A stretch of DNA of 64,000 bases from Mycolicibacterium litorale (lineage in GTDB: Bacteria > Actinomycetota > Actinomycetes > Mycobacteriales > Mycobacteriaceae). Shown here piece by piece: positions 16,748-25,718 of this stretch (position 1 is its first letter; each line of letters opens with the position of its first letter). Under the pieces are notes generated by a model that saw only the letters and a list, made by a program, of their open reading frames with translations, searched no databases and was not told the origin of the DNA. The translations under genes were made by a program, and so were the position numbers. Location of the stretch: assembly GCF_010731695.1 (NCBI RefSeq), contig NZ_AP022586.1:2604001-2668000 (forward strand). Direction: 5' to 3'.

Positions 16748-17788
16748 TCATGAGCGGCGGTAGGCCTCGACGATCGGCGCGAGTTCGTCGGGTGTCGCCC
16801 CGTGCATGATCAGCGCATCGGCGCCGTAGTCGAACTCCTTGCGGATCCGCTCGACGCACTGCTGGGCCGACCCGGTCGCCGCCGGGGCCAGCCATTCGCC
16901 GGGGATCAGCGTCGCGATGTGTTCGATCTGCTGGGGTGTGGCTTTGTGGTCGATCCCGCCGGGAATGGAGGTCACCACCTCGTCCTCCCGAAACCGTTGC
17001 AGCACTGCGGGATCCCAGTCGTTGGTCTTGACCAGCAGGTCGCCGTAGCCCTGCAGGTAAGTGGCGAGCCGGGCGACGGTCTTCTTCAGCCGCAACTCCT
17101 CGGGCAGGTGATCGCCGACCGTGGCGAAGCACGACCACACCCGCACGTTGGCCGGATCGCGCCCCGCCCGCTCCGCGGCGTCCTTCACGGTCTTCACGCA
17201 CCGCTGCAGCGTCTCGGGGGTGAAGTAGGTGTGCAGGATGACGTCGTCGAAGGCACGCCCGCCGAGCGCGAGTGTCTGCGGCCCGAAGGCGACCAGGGCC
17301 AGCCTGATGTCCTCTTTGAAGTCCGGGTCGAGGAACAGCACCGGGTACTTGCCGAGCGGCCCGTCGTGGTTGAAGATCAGCTCACCCTGCCACAGGCGGC
17401 GCATCACCTGCGCGAAGTCCTCCATCTGCGCGGTCGTGACGGCCGGGATGCCGAAGGCGCCGTAGATGGCGCCGATGCCGCGGCCGATGCCGAGGGTGAA
17501 CCGCCCGCCGGACAGCCGGTGCATGGTCGTCGCCCACGATCCGGTGATCAACGGGTGACGGGTGTTGTGATTGGTTGCCGCGGTGGCGATCTGCATCCGC
17601 TCGGTCACCGCGCACGCGGCACCGACCAGCGACGACGCCTCCTTGACGTTCCAGCGTTCGGAGATGAACGCCGTCCCGAAGCCGAGCTGCTCGCCGCGCC
17701 GCGCCTCGTCCATCAGGGTGGCGGGTCCGTCGCCGCCCGCCCCGGCCAGCAGGTAGTAGCCGAGCTCGTCGAGTGTGCCCTCAGTCAA
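16748..17788 (-). CDS. F420-dependent LLM-class oxidoreductase
   Basis: LLM-fold protein of 346 residues: LGFGTAFISERWNVKEASSLVGAACAVTERMQIATAATNHNTRHPLITG and LSGGRFTLGIGRGIGAIYGAFGIP are characteristic. I recall TIGR03857 (named for MSMEG_2249) as the matching model. It would transfer hydride between F420 and an unknown substrate of the island. The start is TTG at 17788, overlapping the stop of the upstream NTF2-like gene as TTGA, a coupled but weak start. Last gene of a five-gene minus-strand operon starting at 21936. Confidence 0.87.
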   Translation of the reverse strand: MTEGTLDELGYYLLAGAGGDGPATLMDEARRGEQLGFGTAFISERWNVKEASSLVGAACAVTERMQIATAATNHNTRHPLITGSWATTMHRLSGGRFTLGIGRGIGAIYGAFGIPAVTTAQMEDFAQVMRRLWQGELIFNHDGPLGKYPVLFLDPDFKEDIRLALVAFGPQTLALGGRAFDDVILHTYFTPETLQRCVKTVKDAAERAGRDPANVRVWSCFATVGDHLPEELRLKKTVARLATYLQGYGDLLVKTNDWDPAVLQRFREDEVVTSIPGGIDHKATPQQIEHIATLIPGEWLAPAATGSAQQCVERIRKEFDYGADALIMHGATPDELAPIVEAYRRS

Positions 17789-18159
17789 TGCCAGACCCCT
17801 TGTTTGTAGCCACAGTTCCAGACCTCGGTGATCCTGCCGTCGACGACGCGGAACACCTCCATGCTGCCGATCGTCGTCTGCGTCCCGTCCTTCAGGGTCA
17901 TCGGCGACTGGTAGACGATCGCGACGTGTTCACCGTCGTCGCCGGCGACCACGAGGTTGAGCTCGAACCGCACGGTGTCGAACATCTCCCAGTGGTCGAC
18001 GATCCGCCGCACCGCCTGCTCGTGGGTGAGTGTCGTCGCCTCCCCCACACCGTGCCGAATCACGGTGCGGCCCAGCAGTTCGTCGGCGAGCGCGAAGTCA
18101 CGCTTGTTCCACACCGTCAGGTTATAGAGCTCGACGACGTGGCGGGCGGTCCGCGTCAT
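17785..18159 (-). CDS. SnoaL/NTF2-like domain protein
   Basis: Protein of 124 residues with an NTF2-like cone fold: NLTVWNKRDFALADELLGRTVIRHG at the start, and MEVFRVVDGRITEVWNCGYKQG at the end. Members are small isomerases, hydratases or ligand-binding proteins (ketosteroid isomerase, SnoaL cyclase, limonene epoxide hydrolase). The exact reaction is not readable. It is coupled at both ends: its ATG overlaps the hydrolase stop (ATGA) and its TGA overlaps the TTG of the LLM gene. GGGAGGTGAC precedes the ATG at 18159 and provides a good ribosome site. Confidence 0.82.
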   Translation of the reverse strand: MTRTARHVVELYNLTVWNKRDFALADELLGRTVIRHGVGEATTLTHEQAVRRIVDHWEMFDTVRFELNLVVAGDDGEHVAIVYQSPMTLKDGTQTTIGSMEVFRVVDGRITEVWNCGYKQGVWH

Positions 18160-19268
18160 GTCACCTCCCGGGACACCCGACGGAGGAAGCGTTCGGAAAC
18201 CCGCTGCACCCGGCCGGAGAGGATGTGGCCGACATGGCTGCCGTCGTGCCAGTACAGTTCGCCGCCCCACCGCTGGTGCAGTTCCTCGGCCGGTGCGCGC
18301 ATCGCCATGCGATCGTGCCAGGCGCCGACGATGAGCCGGCGTTCGGGCGGCGGCGCGGGCTGGACCGCCAGCAGATCCACCACCGACGACATCGCGGCCA
18401 CGGGGCCGGAGGTCAAGACCTCCGCGGTGGCGTCCGCGGAAGGTCCCCACCGGCTCAGGTGGTGGGCGATCATCGCGTTGAGGCCGAAGATCGGCGTGAA
18501 CACCGCGACGGCGTCGACCGTTCTCTCGAAGTGCGAGACCAGCGCGGCGACCGGACTGCCCATCGAGACACCGGACACGGCAAGAACAGTGGACTGCGGC
18601 ACCAGCCACCGCACGAGGGCCCGCACCTCGGAGACGGCGCGCATCATGCCTGCGACGTTGCCCAGTGGGTCCATGTTCGGGTACGGCGGCCACTGGGATC
18701 TGCGCGCTCCGTGGCCCGGCTGGATGGGGAGGGCGATGTTGTACCCGAGGTCGCGCTGCACCCGCGCGGCTCGGGAGAGCACCAGGTCCAACGGTTGGCC
18801 TTGGCCGGCGCCGTGAATCCACACCAGCCACGGCCGCGGTTCGTCGCCGTCGCGGATCAGGTGCACCGCGGCGGTGGCCGTACCGGCGAGCCCGGCATCG
18901 ACGAGGGTCGGTGGCAGCGCCGGGTCGTGGTCGAAACTGATCCGCTCGTAGCGCAGCCGGCCGAACCGCCGGCGCGACGACGAACGCACCCGCAGCGGGG
19001 TTGGTTCCGCATGCGCACGTTCGATGCCGAGTGCCGCCAGTTCCTCCGCTGCCGCCCCGCACGCGTCCGTCGATCTCACGAGGGCCGGTCCGGGGCCGGT
19101 GAGCGTCATCCCGGTCAGCGCCATCTCGTCGAGAGCCACCTCCCCCAGTCGCCGTATCCCGTTCGGAGAGAACACCGCACGGCCCGACCTCGCCACTTCG
19201 CGGTGGGCGCGCGGCAGCACCCCGGCGACATCGGCGACCGTCCGCCGAACGCGGTCGAGGGAGCTCAT
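18156..19268 (-). CDS. alpha/beta hydrolase
   Basis: Alpha/beta-hydrolase-fold protein of 370 residues. The oxyanion segment VWIHGAGQG, the nucleophile elbow GVSMGSPVAALV (catalytic Ser) and the late DGSHVGHIL (catalytic His) support an active esterase or lactonase. The first ~110 residues are an amino-terminal extension without a recognised motif. Directly downstream of a Baeyer-Villiger-like monooxygenase in the same operon, it could open the ester or lactone that such an enzyme makes; this is inference. ATG at 19268 overlaps the monooxygenase stop as ATGA. Confidence 0.82.
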   Translation of the reverse strand: MSSLDRVRRTVADVAGVLPRAHREVARSGRAVFSPNGIRRLGEVALDEMALTGMTLTGPGPALVRSTDACGAAAEELAALGIERAHAEPTPLRVRSSSRRRFGRLRYERISFDHDPALPPTLVDAGLAGTATAAVHLIRDGDEPRPWLVWIHGAGQGQPLDLVLSRAARVQRDLGYNIALPIQPGHGARRSQWPPYPNMDPLGNVAGMMRAVSEVRALVRWLVPQSTVLAVSGVSMGSPVAALVSHFERTVDAVAVFTPIFGLNAMIAHHLSRWGPSADATAEVLTSGPVAAMSSVVDLLAVQPAPPPERRLIVGAWHDRMAMRAPAEELHQRWGGELYWHDGSHVGHILSGRVQRVSERFLRRVSREVT

Positions 19269-20884
19269 CCCAGCGTGAATCCGGAATATCCCGCGGCGGC
19301 GATCTCGTCGCAGCGCCGGCGGTACTCGGGTAGTCCGGCGGTGTAGCCCATGTACATCCGTTTCTTGCCGGGGACGTTCCCGCCGTTGTACCAGGAGTTG
19401 CACGACGGATGCACCAGCACGGTCGGCGCCACCAGGGCGGTGGTGTGTTCGATCCACTGGGTCTGCGCATCGGGCAGTGCCTCGATCGTGCGGTGACCGT
19501 GAGCGCGCATATAGGTCAGGCAGTCCACGATCCAGTCCACGTGCTGTTCGAGCGCGGCCACGAAGTTGGTTGCCGCGCTGGGACTTCCGGGCCCCTGGAC
19601 GGTGAACAGGTTGGGGAAGCCGGCGACCTGCAACCCGAGGTAGGACACCGGCCCTTCGGCGGCCCACACGTCGCGCAACAGCACCCCGTCGCGCCCGCGG
19701 ACGTCGATGCGGCTCAGGGCACCGGTCATGGCGTCGAATCCTGTCGCGTACACGATGACGTCGAGGCCGTAGTGGCCCTGCTCGGTGTCGATGCCCGAGG
19801 GTGTCACGGAACGGATCGCGCCTCGGCGCAGGTCGACCAGCGTGACGTTGTCCCGGTTGAACGTCTCGTAATAGCCCTGGTCGATGATCGGCCGCTTGCA
19901 CGCGAACGGGTGGGTGGGCACCAGGGCGGCCGCCGTCTGCCGATCACGCACGATGCGGGCCACCGCCTCACCGTAGAGTTCGGCGGCCATCCGGTTGGCC
20001 TCGATGTCGAAGAAGACATCGCCCCAGTTCAGCGCGCCCATGACGCCGTGCTCGTCGACCGCCCGGCGCCGCTCCTCGGCCGAGGCGCTCTTCAGCGGCG
20101 GGCGGACCAGCATGTCGAGCAGCACCGAGAAGGCACTGAGCCGGGCCGCTCCCACCGGGTGTGCGCGCTGGGCCGCACGGATCTCGCCGTAGCGGGATTT
20201 GAGCTCGGCCAGCTCGCCGGGTGCGAATGGGCGGACCTGCCAGGGCAGCGTGTACGCCGGCGACCGTTGGAACACCACCAACTCGTCGGCTTCGCGTGCC
20301 ACGACGGGAATCATCTGCACCCCGGTGGACCCGGTGCCGATCACCCCGATCCGCTTCCCGCGCAGGTCGGCACCGTCGCGGGGCCAGCGGCCGGTGAACA
20401 GTGAGGTGCCGCCGAACGTGTCCATGCCCGCGATGTCGGGTTCGAGGGGTACGGACAGGATGCCGGTCGCGGCGACGACGAACGGCGCGACGTAGCGGGC
20501 GCCTGCCGCCGTCTCCAGCGTCCATTCGGCGGTGTCCTGGTCGAACGTCATCGACACGATCTCTGTGTCGAACTCGATGTCGCGACGCAAATCGAGGCGG
20601 TCGGCCACGAAGTTCAGATACGCCTCGATCTCGGGTTGGGCCGGCATGGTCTCGGTCCACTCCCACTCCTGCTCGATCTCCGCGGAGAAGCTGTAGGAGT
20701 ACTCGATGCTCTCGATGTCGCACCGCGCCCCGGGGTAGCGGTTCACCAACCAGGTGCCCCCGACGCCGTCCGCCCGCTCCACCACCAGGGTCCGCACGCC
20801 CAGTTCACGCAACCGGTGCAGGGCACAGAGACCGGAGAACCCGGCGCCCACGACCAGCACCTCGACGCGCGAGGCCTCGGTCAC
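19265..20884 (-). CDS. flavin-containing (Baeyer-Villiger type) monooxygenase
   Basis: Flavoprotein of 539 residues with two Rossmann motifs: VVGAGFSGLCAL near the amino end (FAD) and IGVIGTGSTGVQMIP near residue 175 (NADPH). The class-I fingerprint region reads FGGTSLFTGRWP (residues 157-168); the normally conserved histidine is Phe163, so activity may be atypical. Other conserved parts (RYPGARCDIES, GVGGTW, ATGFDA) are present. It would insert oxygen next to a ketone using FAD and NADPH. GTG at 20884 overlaps the SDR stop as GTGA. Part of the operon 21936-16748 with an ester hydrolase immediately downstream. Confidence 0.87.
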   Translation of the reverse strand: MTEASRVEVLVVGAGFSGLCALHRLRELGVRTLVVERADGVGGTWLVNRYPGARCDIESIEYSYSFSAEIEQEWEWTETMPAQPEIEAYLNFVADRLDLRRDIEFDTEIVSMTFDQDTAEWTLETAAGARYVAPFVVAATGILSVPLEPDIAGMDTFGGTSLFTGRWPRDGADLRGKRIGVIGTGSTGVQMIPVVAREADELVVFQRSPAYTLPWQVRPFAPGELAELKSRYGEIRAAQRAHPVGAARLSAFSVLLDMLVRPPLKSASAEERRRAVDEHGVMGALNWGDVFFDIEANRMAAELYGEAVARIVRDRQTAAALVPTHPFACKRPIIDQGYYETFNRDNVTLVDLRRGAIRSVTPSGIDTEQGHYGLDVIVYATGFDAMTGALSRIDVRGRDGVLLRDVWAAEGPVSYLGLQVAGFPNLFTVQGPGSPSAATNFVAALEQHVDWIVDCLTYMRAHGHRTIEALPDAQTQWIEHTTALVAPTVLVHPSCNSWYNGGNVPGKKRMYMGYTAGLPEYRRRCDEIAAAGYSGFTLG

Positions 20885-21936
20885 AGGGCGATCACCTGCT
20901 CGTTGCGGTCGCGGCGCTCGACGTAGAATCGCGCCGCGCGGCGGATCGCCTCCGCGGTGGGGCCGGGCCGCCAGCCGAGGTCCCTGGTCGCCTTGCCGTG
21001 GTCGGCGGGTGAGGTCAGCGCGATCAACCGGGCGGAGGCGGGGTTGACCGGGAAGTCGGTGCGCAACAGCCGGTTCGACGCACCCGCGATCGCCGCCGCG
21101 AGATGGACGAGCGCCATCGGCACACCGAACCGGGGTGGCTTCGCACCCACCGCCTCGGCCGCGATCGTGAACATCTCGCGCTGGGTCATGAAGCGCTCGG
21201 AGACGATGTACCGCTCACCGGTCCGGCCGCGGTCGGCGGCCAGCACGAGGGCCTGGGCGGCGTCGTCGATGTCCACCACTTCGGCCCCGACGCCGCGGAT
21301 GTAGCAGGGCATCTTGCCGAACGCGACCAGCGCGACCAGGGCGCCCTGCCTGGGTTGCCAATCCGGCGGGCCGTACGGGTTCGACACGCACATCGCCACC
21401 GCCGGCAGACCACGCTCACGCGCGTAGCGCAGTACGAGGTCCTCCGCCTGGCGCCGGGACTCGATGTACGGGCCGCCCTTGCCGCTCCAGTTGAACGGTG
21501 TGTCCTCGTCGACCGTCTCGCCGTTCACGCCGACGGCGACGGTCCCGATGGTGCTCAGGAACACGAAGCGTCGCAGCTCCGCCCGCACCGCGATCTCCAG
21601 AACGCCACGCAGACCCTCGACGTTGGTCGCGAACAGTGGTGCCGGGTCTGCCAGGTGCGCCCTGGTGTCGACGACGCAGTAGAAGACCACGTCCCGGTCG
21701 TCCATTGCCGCCTCGACCGCCTCGGTGTCGAAGATGTCGCCGTACCGCCGTTCCACGTCGAGCCCGTCGATGCCTCGGGTGGAACTGCTGCGGCGCAACA
21801 GGACCCGGACGTCATCACCCTCGGCCACCAGCCGCCGCACCACCGCGGCACCCACATTTCCGCTCGCGCCGAGCACCAGTGCCCGCCGGCGCGCCGGTGT
21901 GCCGTCCATCCGCGGGTCCCATCTGTCGAAGCGCAT
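20881..21936 (-). CDS. extended SDR, NAD-dependent epimerase/3-beta-HSD-like
   Basis: Extended short-chain dehydrogenase of 351 residues: LVLGASGNVGAAVVRRL (NAD binding, residues 19-35), FVFLSTIGTVA, and the active-site region GPYIESRRQAEDLVLRYA. The catalytic pair is Tyr157 and Arg161 where Lys is normal, an unusual change. It resembles 3-beta-hydroxysteroid dehydrogenases and nucleoside-sugar epimerases. First gene of a five-gene operon; its promoter overlaps operator copy 2, whose minus-strand TACTGT would start the mRNA about 28 bases before the ATG. A second in-frame ATG at 21909 is possible. Confidence 0.82.
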   Translation of the reverse strand: MRFDRWDPRMDGTPARRRALVLGASGNVGAAVVRRLVAEGDDVRVLLRRSSSTRGIDGLDVERRYGDIFDTEAVEAAMDDRDVVFYCVVDTRAHLADPAPLFATNVEGLRGVLEIAVRAELRRFVFLSTIGTVAVGVNGETVDEDTPFNWSGKGGPYIESRRQAEDLVLRYARERGLPAVAMCVSNPYGPPDWQPRQGALVALVAFGKMPCYIRGVGAEVVDIDDAAQALVLAADRGRTGERYIVSERFMTQREMFTIAAEAVGAKPPRFGVPMALVHLAAAIAGASNRLLRTDFPVNPASARLIALTSPADHGKATRDLGWRPGPTAEAIRRAARFYVERRDRNEQVIAL

Positions 21937-21957
21937 TCGCGTGATCGGCGGGGATGT

Positions 21958-21976
21958 TACTGTAACTCTTACAGTA
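21958..21976. promoter_or_regulatory. 19-bp operator, copy 2 (perfect)
   Basis: TACTGTAA-CTC-TTACAGTA, a perfect inverted repeat with 8-bp arms. TACTGT occurs on both strands as a -10 (TANNNT), so one repressor dimer would cover both divergent promoters: the SDR operon on the left and the Rieske remnant plus ligase on the right. Confidence 0.8.
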
Positions 21977-21977
21977 G

Positions 21978-22364
21978 TTGACCGAAACGCAGAAACTCCG
22001 ATCGGATGGGTGCGGTATGTTGATCCACAGCCACTTCTCCGGGCTCGGCTTCGCGGTCAGCGTCTTCGAGGGCTCCTCGAACCATCGACTGATCTTCGCC
22101 TGCACCCCTGTCGACGACGAAGTGTCCGACATGTTCTATTCGATCTGGTGGCCGAAGGTCGCCGGGGACTCCTCCGACGCCCCGCCCGAGGACGTGCGCG
22201 CGCGGGTGGAGAAACAGTTCCTGCGCACCGTTTGGGACGATCTGGACATCTGGCGGTATCAGCGCTACGTGGAGCGCCCCGCGCTGGCGAAGATCGACGC
22301 GAAACCCTATATGGCGATGCGCGAGTGGGCCAAGCAGTTCTACGACGTGCCCGCCTCGGTATGA
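21978..22364 (+). pseudogene. carboxy-terminal remnant of a Rieske-type oxygenase
   Basis: A frame of up to 128 residues resembling only the end of Rieske non-heme-iron oxygenase alpha subunits: FEGSSNHRLIFACTPVDDE, SIWWPKVAG and DDLDIWRYQRYVERPALAKIDAKPYM. The [2Fe-2S] Rieske domain and most of the catalytic domain, including the iron ligands, are missing. The homology starts right after operator copy 2, as if a 5' deletion brought the remnant next to a promoter. Possible starts are TTG 21978 and ATG 22017, neither with a good ribosome site. Probably not enzymatically active; it may persist only as leader of the ligase mRNA. Confidence 0.6.
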
Positions 22365-22399
22365 GGGTCCGCCTCGCGGAGTTGGATGCAGGAGGTTCG

Positions 22400-24049
22400 A
22401 TGCAATTCACCGTGCCCGAGGTCGCCGACGTGGTGGCCGCGGCGCTACCCGACCGCGAATACGTGGTGCAGGGCGCGCGACGCCTCACCTTCGCCGACAC
22501 CGTCGCGCGGTCGAATCGTCTGGCGTCGTTCCTGCACGGCGCCGGATTGGGTTGCCACACCGAACGATCGGAGCTGCGCGGCCACGAGACCGGACAGGAT
22601 CTGCTCGGCATCTACGCCCACAACGGCAGCGCATACGTGGAGGGGCTCCTCGGCGCCTTCCGCGCGCGTGTGGCCCCCTTCAACGTCAACTACCGCTACG
22701 TCCGTGACGAGCTGCGATACCTACTCGACGATGCCGGCGCCACCGCGTTGCTCTATCACGCGACATTCGCGCCGCGCCTCGCCGAGGTGCTGCCGGATCT
22801 GCCTCGCTTGCGCACCCTGATCCAGATCGCCGACGGCTCCGGTCACGAACTGCTGCCGGGCGCAGTCGATTACGAGTCGATCGCCGAAGATGGCCCCTCG
22901 GCGCCGCCGCCGGTCCACCCCTCCCCCGACGATCTCTACGTCCTCTACACCGGAGGTACCACCGGGATGCCCAAGGGGGTATTGTGGCGCCAGCACGACA
23001 TCTTCATGACCGCATTCGGCGGCCGCTCGCTCTACGGCGGTGACACGGTCTCCTCACTCGACGGCATCGCCGAGCGTGCGGCGGCCAACCCGGGCACCAC
23101 ACTGCTGATCCTGCCGCCGCTGATGCACGGGGCTGCCCAGTGGGCGGTGATGACCGCGCTGACCACCGGCCAGACGGTGGTGTTCACCCCAGTTGCCGAC
23201 CGGCTGGACCCGCAGGACGTCCTGCGCACGATCGAGCGGGAGAAGGCGGCGGTGGTGACGGTCGTGGGCGACGCGATGGTCCGGCCGCTGGCCGATGCCC
23301 TCGAGAAATCCCTCGCGCGTGGCGAAACCGACGTGTCGTCGCTGGCGGTCATCGCCAACGGGGGTGCGTTCCTCACCCCGACGACCAAACAACGCGTCAT
23401 CGGTCTGCTGCCGAATGTGATGATCGTCGATGGTGTGGGGTCATCGGAGACCGGTGCGCAGATGACCCACCTGTCGATGAGCGGCACGGTCGCGACCGGG
23501 ACGTTCAACGCGGGCCCCGACACGTGCGTGCTCGCCGAGGATTTCAGCACCGTGCTGCCGTCCGGCCACGACGGGCTCGGCTGGCTGGCCCAGCGCGGCT
23601 ATGTTCCGTTGGGGTACAAGGGAGACGCCGCCAAGACCGCCACGACCTTCCCCGTCGTCGATGGCGTCCGGTACGCGGTGCCGGGCGATCTGGCCCGCCA
23701 CCTCGAGGGCGGTGTGATCGAACTGCTGGGCCGCGATTCGGTGACCATCAACTCCGGGGGCGAGAAGATCTTCGCCGAGGAGGTCGAGATCGCCCTGGCC
23801 TCCCATCCGGCAGTCGAGGATGTCCTGGTCGCCGGGCGGCCCGACGACCGCTGGGGCCAGCAGGTTGTGGCGGTGGTCGCCCTCGCCGAGGGCGCCCGGG
23901 TCGGCGCGAAGGAGTTGATCGAGCACGCGGCCGCCACCATCGCGCGCTACAAACTGCCCAAGGCGGTGGTGTTCCGCAAGACCATCCAGCGCAGTCCGGC
24001 AGGCAAGGCCGACTACCGGTGGGCCCGCGAACAGGCGGTCAACGGCTAG
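22400..24049 (+). CDS. acyl-CoA synthetase (FadD19-like AMP-dependent ligase)
   Basis: Adenylate-forming ligase of 549 residues: LYTGGTTGMPKGVLWR (P-loop, about residues 190-205), GVGSSETGAQ, INSGGEKIFAEEVE and the carboxy-terminal catalytic lysine in RSPAGKADYRW. The TGGTTG...LWR form is that of FadD19-type ligases that activate steroid side chains and other bulky acids. Around residues 50-70 it has an insertion (CHTERSELRGHETGQD) shared with the ligase at 31376. GGAGG lies before the ATG at 22400. It is transcribed from operator copy 2 behind the Rieske remnant and converges on the P450 with a 4-base overlap. Confidence 0.9.
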   Translation: MQFTVPEVADVVAAALPDREYVVQGARRLTFADTVARSNRLASFLHGAGLGCHTERSELRGHETGQDLLGIYAHNGSAYVEGLLGAFRARVAPFNVNYRYVRDELRYLLDDAGATALLYHATFAPRLAEVLPDLPRLRTLIQIADGSGHELLPGAVDYESIAEDGPSAPPPVHPSPDDLYVLYTGGTTGMPKGVLWRQHDIFMTAFGGRSLYGGDTVSSLDGIAERAAANPGTTLLILPPLMHGAAQWAVMTALTTGQTVVFTPVADRLDPQDVLRTIEREKAAVVTVVGDAMVRPLADALEKSLARGETDVSSLAVIANGGAFLTPTTKQRVIGLLPNVMIVDGVGSSETGAQMTHLSMSGTVATGTFNAGPDTCVLAEDFSTVLPSGHDGLGWLAQRGYVPLGYKGDAAKTATTFPVVDGVRYAVPGDLARHLEGGVIELLGRDSVTINSGGEKIFAEEVEIALASHPAVEDVLVAGRPDDRWGQQVVAVVALAEGARVGAKELIEHAAATIARYKLPKAVVFRKTIQRSPAGKADYRWAREQAVNG

Positions 24050-25251
24050 GGCAGCACGCGCACCGGGACGTGCTGCCAGCCGGCGACGTTCTGCATGTTG
24101 ACCCGTCGGCACCGCTGGAAGGAGACCTCGTACCGCGGCATGAAGTCGGCCATCTTCTCCAGTGCGACGGCGCTTTCCATCCGCGCCAGTGCCGCGCCCA
24201 GACAGCTGTGGATGCCGTAGCCGAAGCCGAGGTTCTGCGCCTGTGTGCGGTCACGGTCGATGTCGAAGGTGTCCGGATCGGTCCACGCCTCGGCATCGCG
24301 GTTGGCCGACCCACCGATCAGGAAGACCGGCTTGCCCGCCGGAATCGTCACCCCGTGCAGGGTGACGTCCGTGCGCGAACAGCGGACGTTGTACTGCGCC
24401 GGAGCTTCGTAGCGCAGTAGCTCCTCGACCGCGGCGGGGATCTTGCTGCGGTCGTCGAGCAGCGTGCGCCACTGTTCCGGGTTGCGCGCGAAGACCACTG
24501 CGGCGTTGCCGATCAGCTTGGTCACGGTCTCCGCACCTGCGCCGCCCAGCAGCATGGCGAACTGGGTGATCTCGATGTTGTCCAGCGGGCCGTGTTCACC
24601 GTTCTCGCGCTCGATCTCGGCGGTGATGAGCCTGCTCAGCAGGTCGTTCCCGAGGTCGCGCCGCCGTTCCTTGGTCAAGCGGTAGAGGAAGACCGCCATC
24701 TCGGTGCCGGCCTGGATGCCCCGTTCGCCCATCTCGACCTCACCGGGTTCACGATGCAGGAAATCGTCGACCCACATCCGCATCTGCTGACGGTGCTCGG
24801 CGGGCACCCCGATCATTCGGCTGATGATCTCGATCGGGAACAAGGCCGAGAAGTCCTGCACCAGGTCGAATCCCCCGGGATCGACCGCGGACAGGCAGTC
24901 GTCGATCACCTCCTCGACCATCGGTCGCAGCGACTGAACGGCTCGGGGGGTGAACACCTTGTTGAGCAGGCTGCGCATGTGCCGGTGTTCCGGTGGGTCC
25001 ATCATGATGATCGACTTGTGCGGCGGCGGAGACTCGTTGCGCACCATGGCAAGATCGACTCCGCGGGCCGACGAGTAGGTCGCGAAGTCCTTGAAGGCGG
25101 CGGCCACGTCGGCGTGGCGGCTCAGCGCGTAGAAGTCGTATTCGTCGCTGTAGTACACCGGGGCTTCTTCCCGCATCCGCCGGTACGTCTCGTACGGCCC
25201 GTTGAAGAACTCTTCGGAGAACGGATCGAAAACCACTGTGGACAGGGTCAT
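24046..25251 (-). CDS. cytochrome P450
   Basis: P450 of 401 residues. Motifs: LLGGAGAETVTKLIGNAA in the I helix, with GAET in place of the usual acid-Thr pair AGxD/ET, VEELLRYEAP (ExxR) and FGYGIHSCLGAALARME with Cys350. The start MTLSTVVFDPFSEEFFNGPYETYRRMREEAPVYY is typical of soluble mycobacterial P450s. Its ATG overlaps the stop of the aldehyde dehydrogenase remnant (ATGA), so it was once the second gene of a dehydrogenase-P450 operon. It is now probably driven from the operator-bearing promoter at 25719. Substrate unknown. Confidence 0.88.
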   Translation of the reverse strand: MTLSTVVFDPFSEEFFNGPYETYRRMREEAPVYYSDEYDFYALSRHADVAAAFKDFATYSSARGVDLAMVRNESPPPHKSIIMMDPPEHRHMRSLLNKVFTPRAVQSLRPMVEEVIDDCLSAVDPGGFDLVQDFSALFPIEIISRMIGVPAEHRQQMRMWVDDFLHREPGEVEMGERGIQAGTEMAVFLYRLTKERRRDLGNDLLSRLITAEIERENGEHGPLDNIEITQFAMLLGGAGAETVTKLIGNAAVVFARNPEQWRTLLDDRSKIPAAVEELLRYEAPAQYNVRCSRTDVTLHGVTIPAGKPVFLIGGSANRDAEAWTDPDTFDIDRDRTQAQNLGFGYGIHSCLGAALARMESAVALEKMADFMPRYEVSFQRCRRVNMQNVAGWQHVPVRVLP

Positions 25252-25682
25252 GTCAACCTCTTCGGTGTTCGGCCGAGCCGGTGGCGGGTGCGGGAACGGG
25301 CCCGGCGCAGCGCGAGGTCGGCACCCAGGCGCATGGGCCCGGTGAACGGCATCGCCGCGCGTCCGGTGATGCTGAACGGCAGGTCGCTGCCGACCACCGA
25401 TCGGTGATGGCTGAACGTGTCGAAACCCGCCTTGCCGTGGTAGGCGCCCATCCCGCTGCGCCCGACGCCGCCGAACGGCGCGGCGGACGGGATCATCTGC
25501 GCGGCGAAGTCGTTGCGCGCGACCCCGCCACTGCGGGTGGTGCGCACGAAGGTGCGGAACTGCGTGTCGTCGGGTCCGTACCAGTACGCCACCAGCGGTG
25601 GGGGCCGCCGGTTGATGTGGTCCACCGCCTCGGCCGGCCGGCGGTATCCGCGGACCACGAGCACCGGACCGAAGACCTCCTT
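25248..25682 (-). pseudogene. carboxy-terminal remnant of an aldehyde dehydrogenase
   Basis: In-frame sequence of about 145 codons matching only the end of coniferyl-aldehyde-type aldehyde dehydrogenases: KEVFGPVLVVRGYRRP, ALYW-like VAYWYG, SGGVARNDF and PFGGVGRSGMGAYHGKAGFDTFSH. The catalytic cysteine and NAD-binding domain are absent. Homology begins at the Lys codon 25682, directly preceded by an in-frame TGA, and 37 bases from operator copy 3. A GTG at 25664 could start a 138-residue fragment because AAGGAGG, part of the old KEV codons, lies upstream. Translation could still help the coupled P450 downstream. Confidence 0.75.
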
Positions 25683-25718
25683 TCACCGGACCTCCTATAT
25701 GATCGCAAGCGTGCGGGC

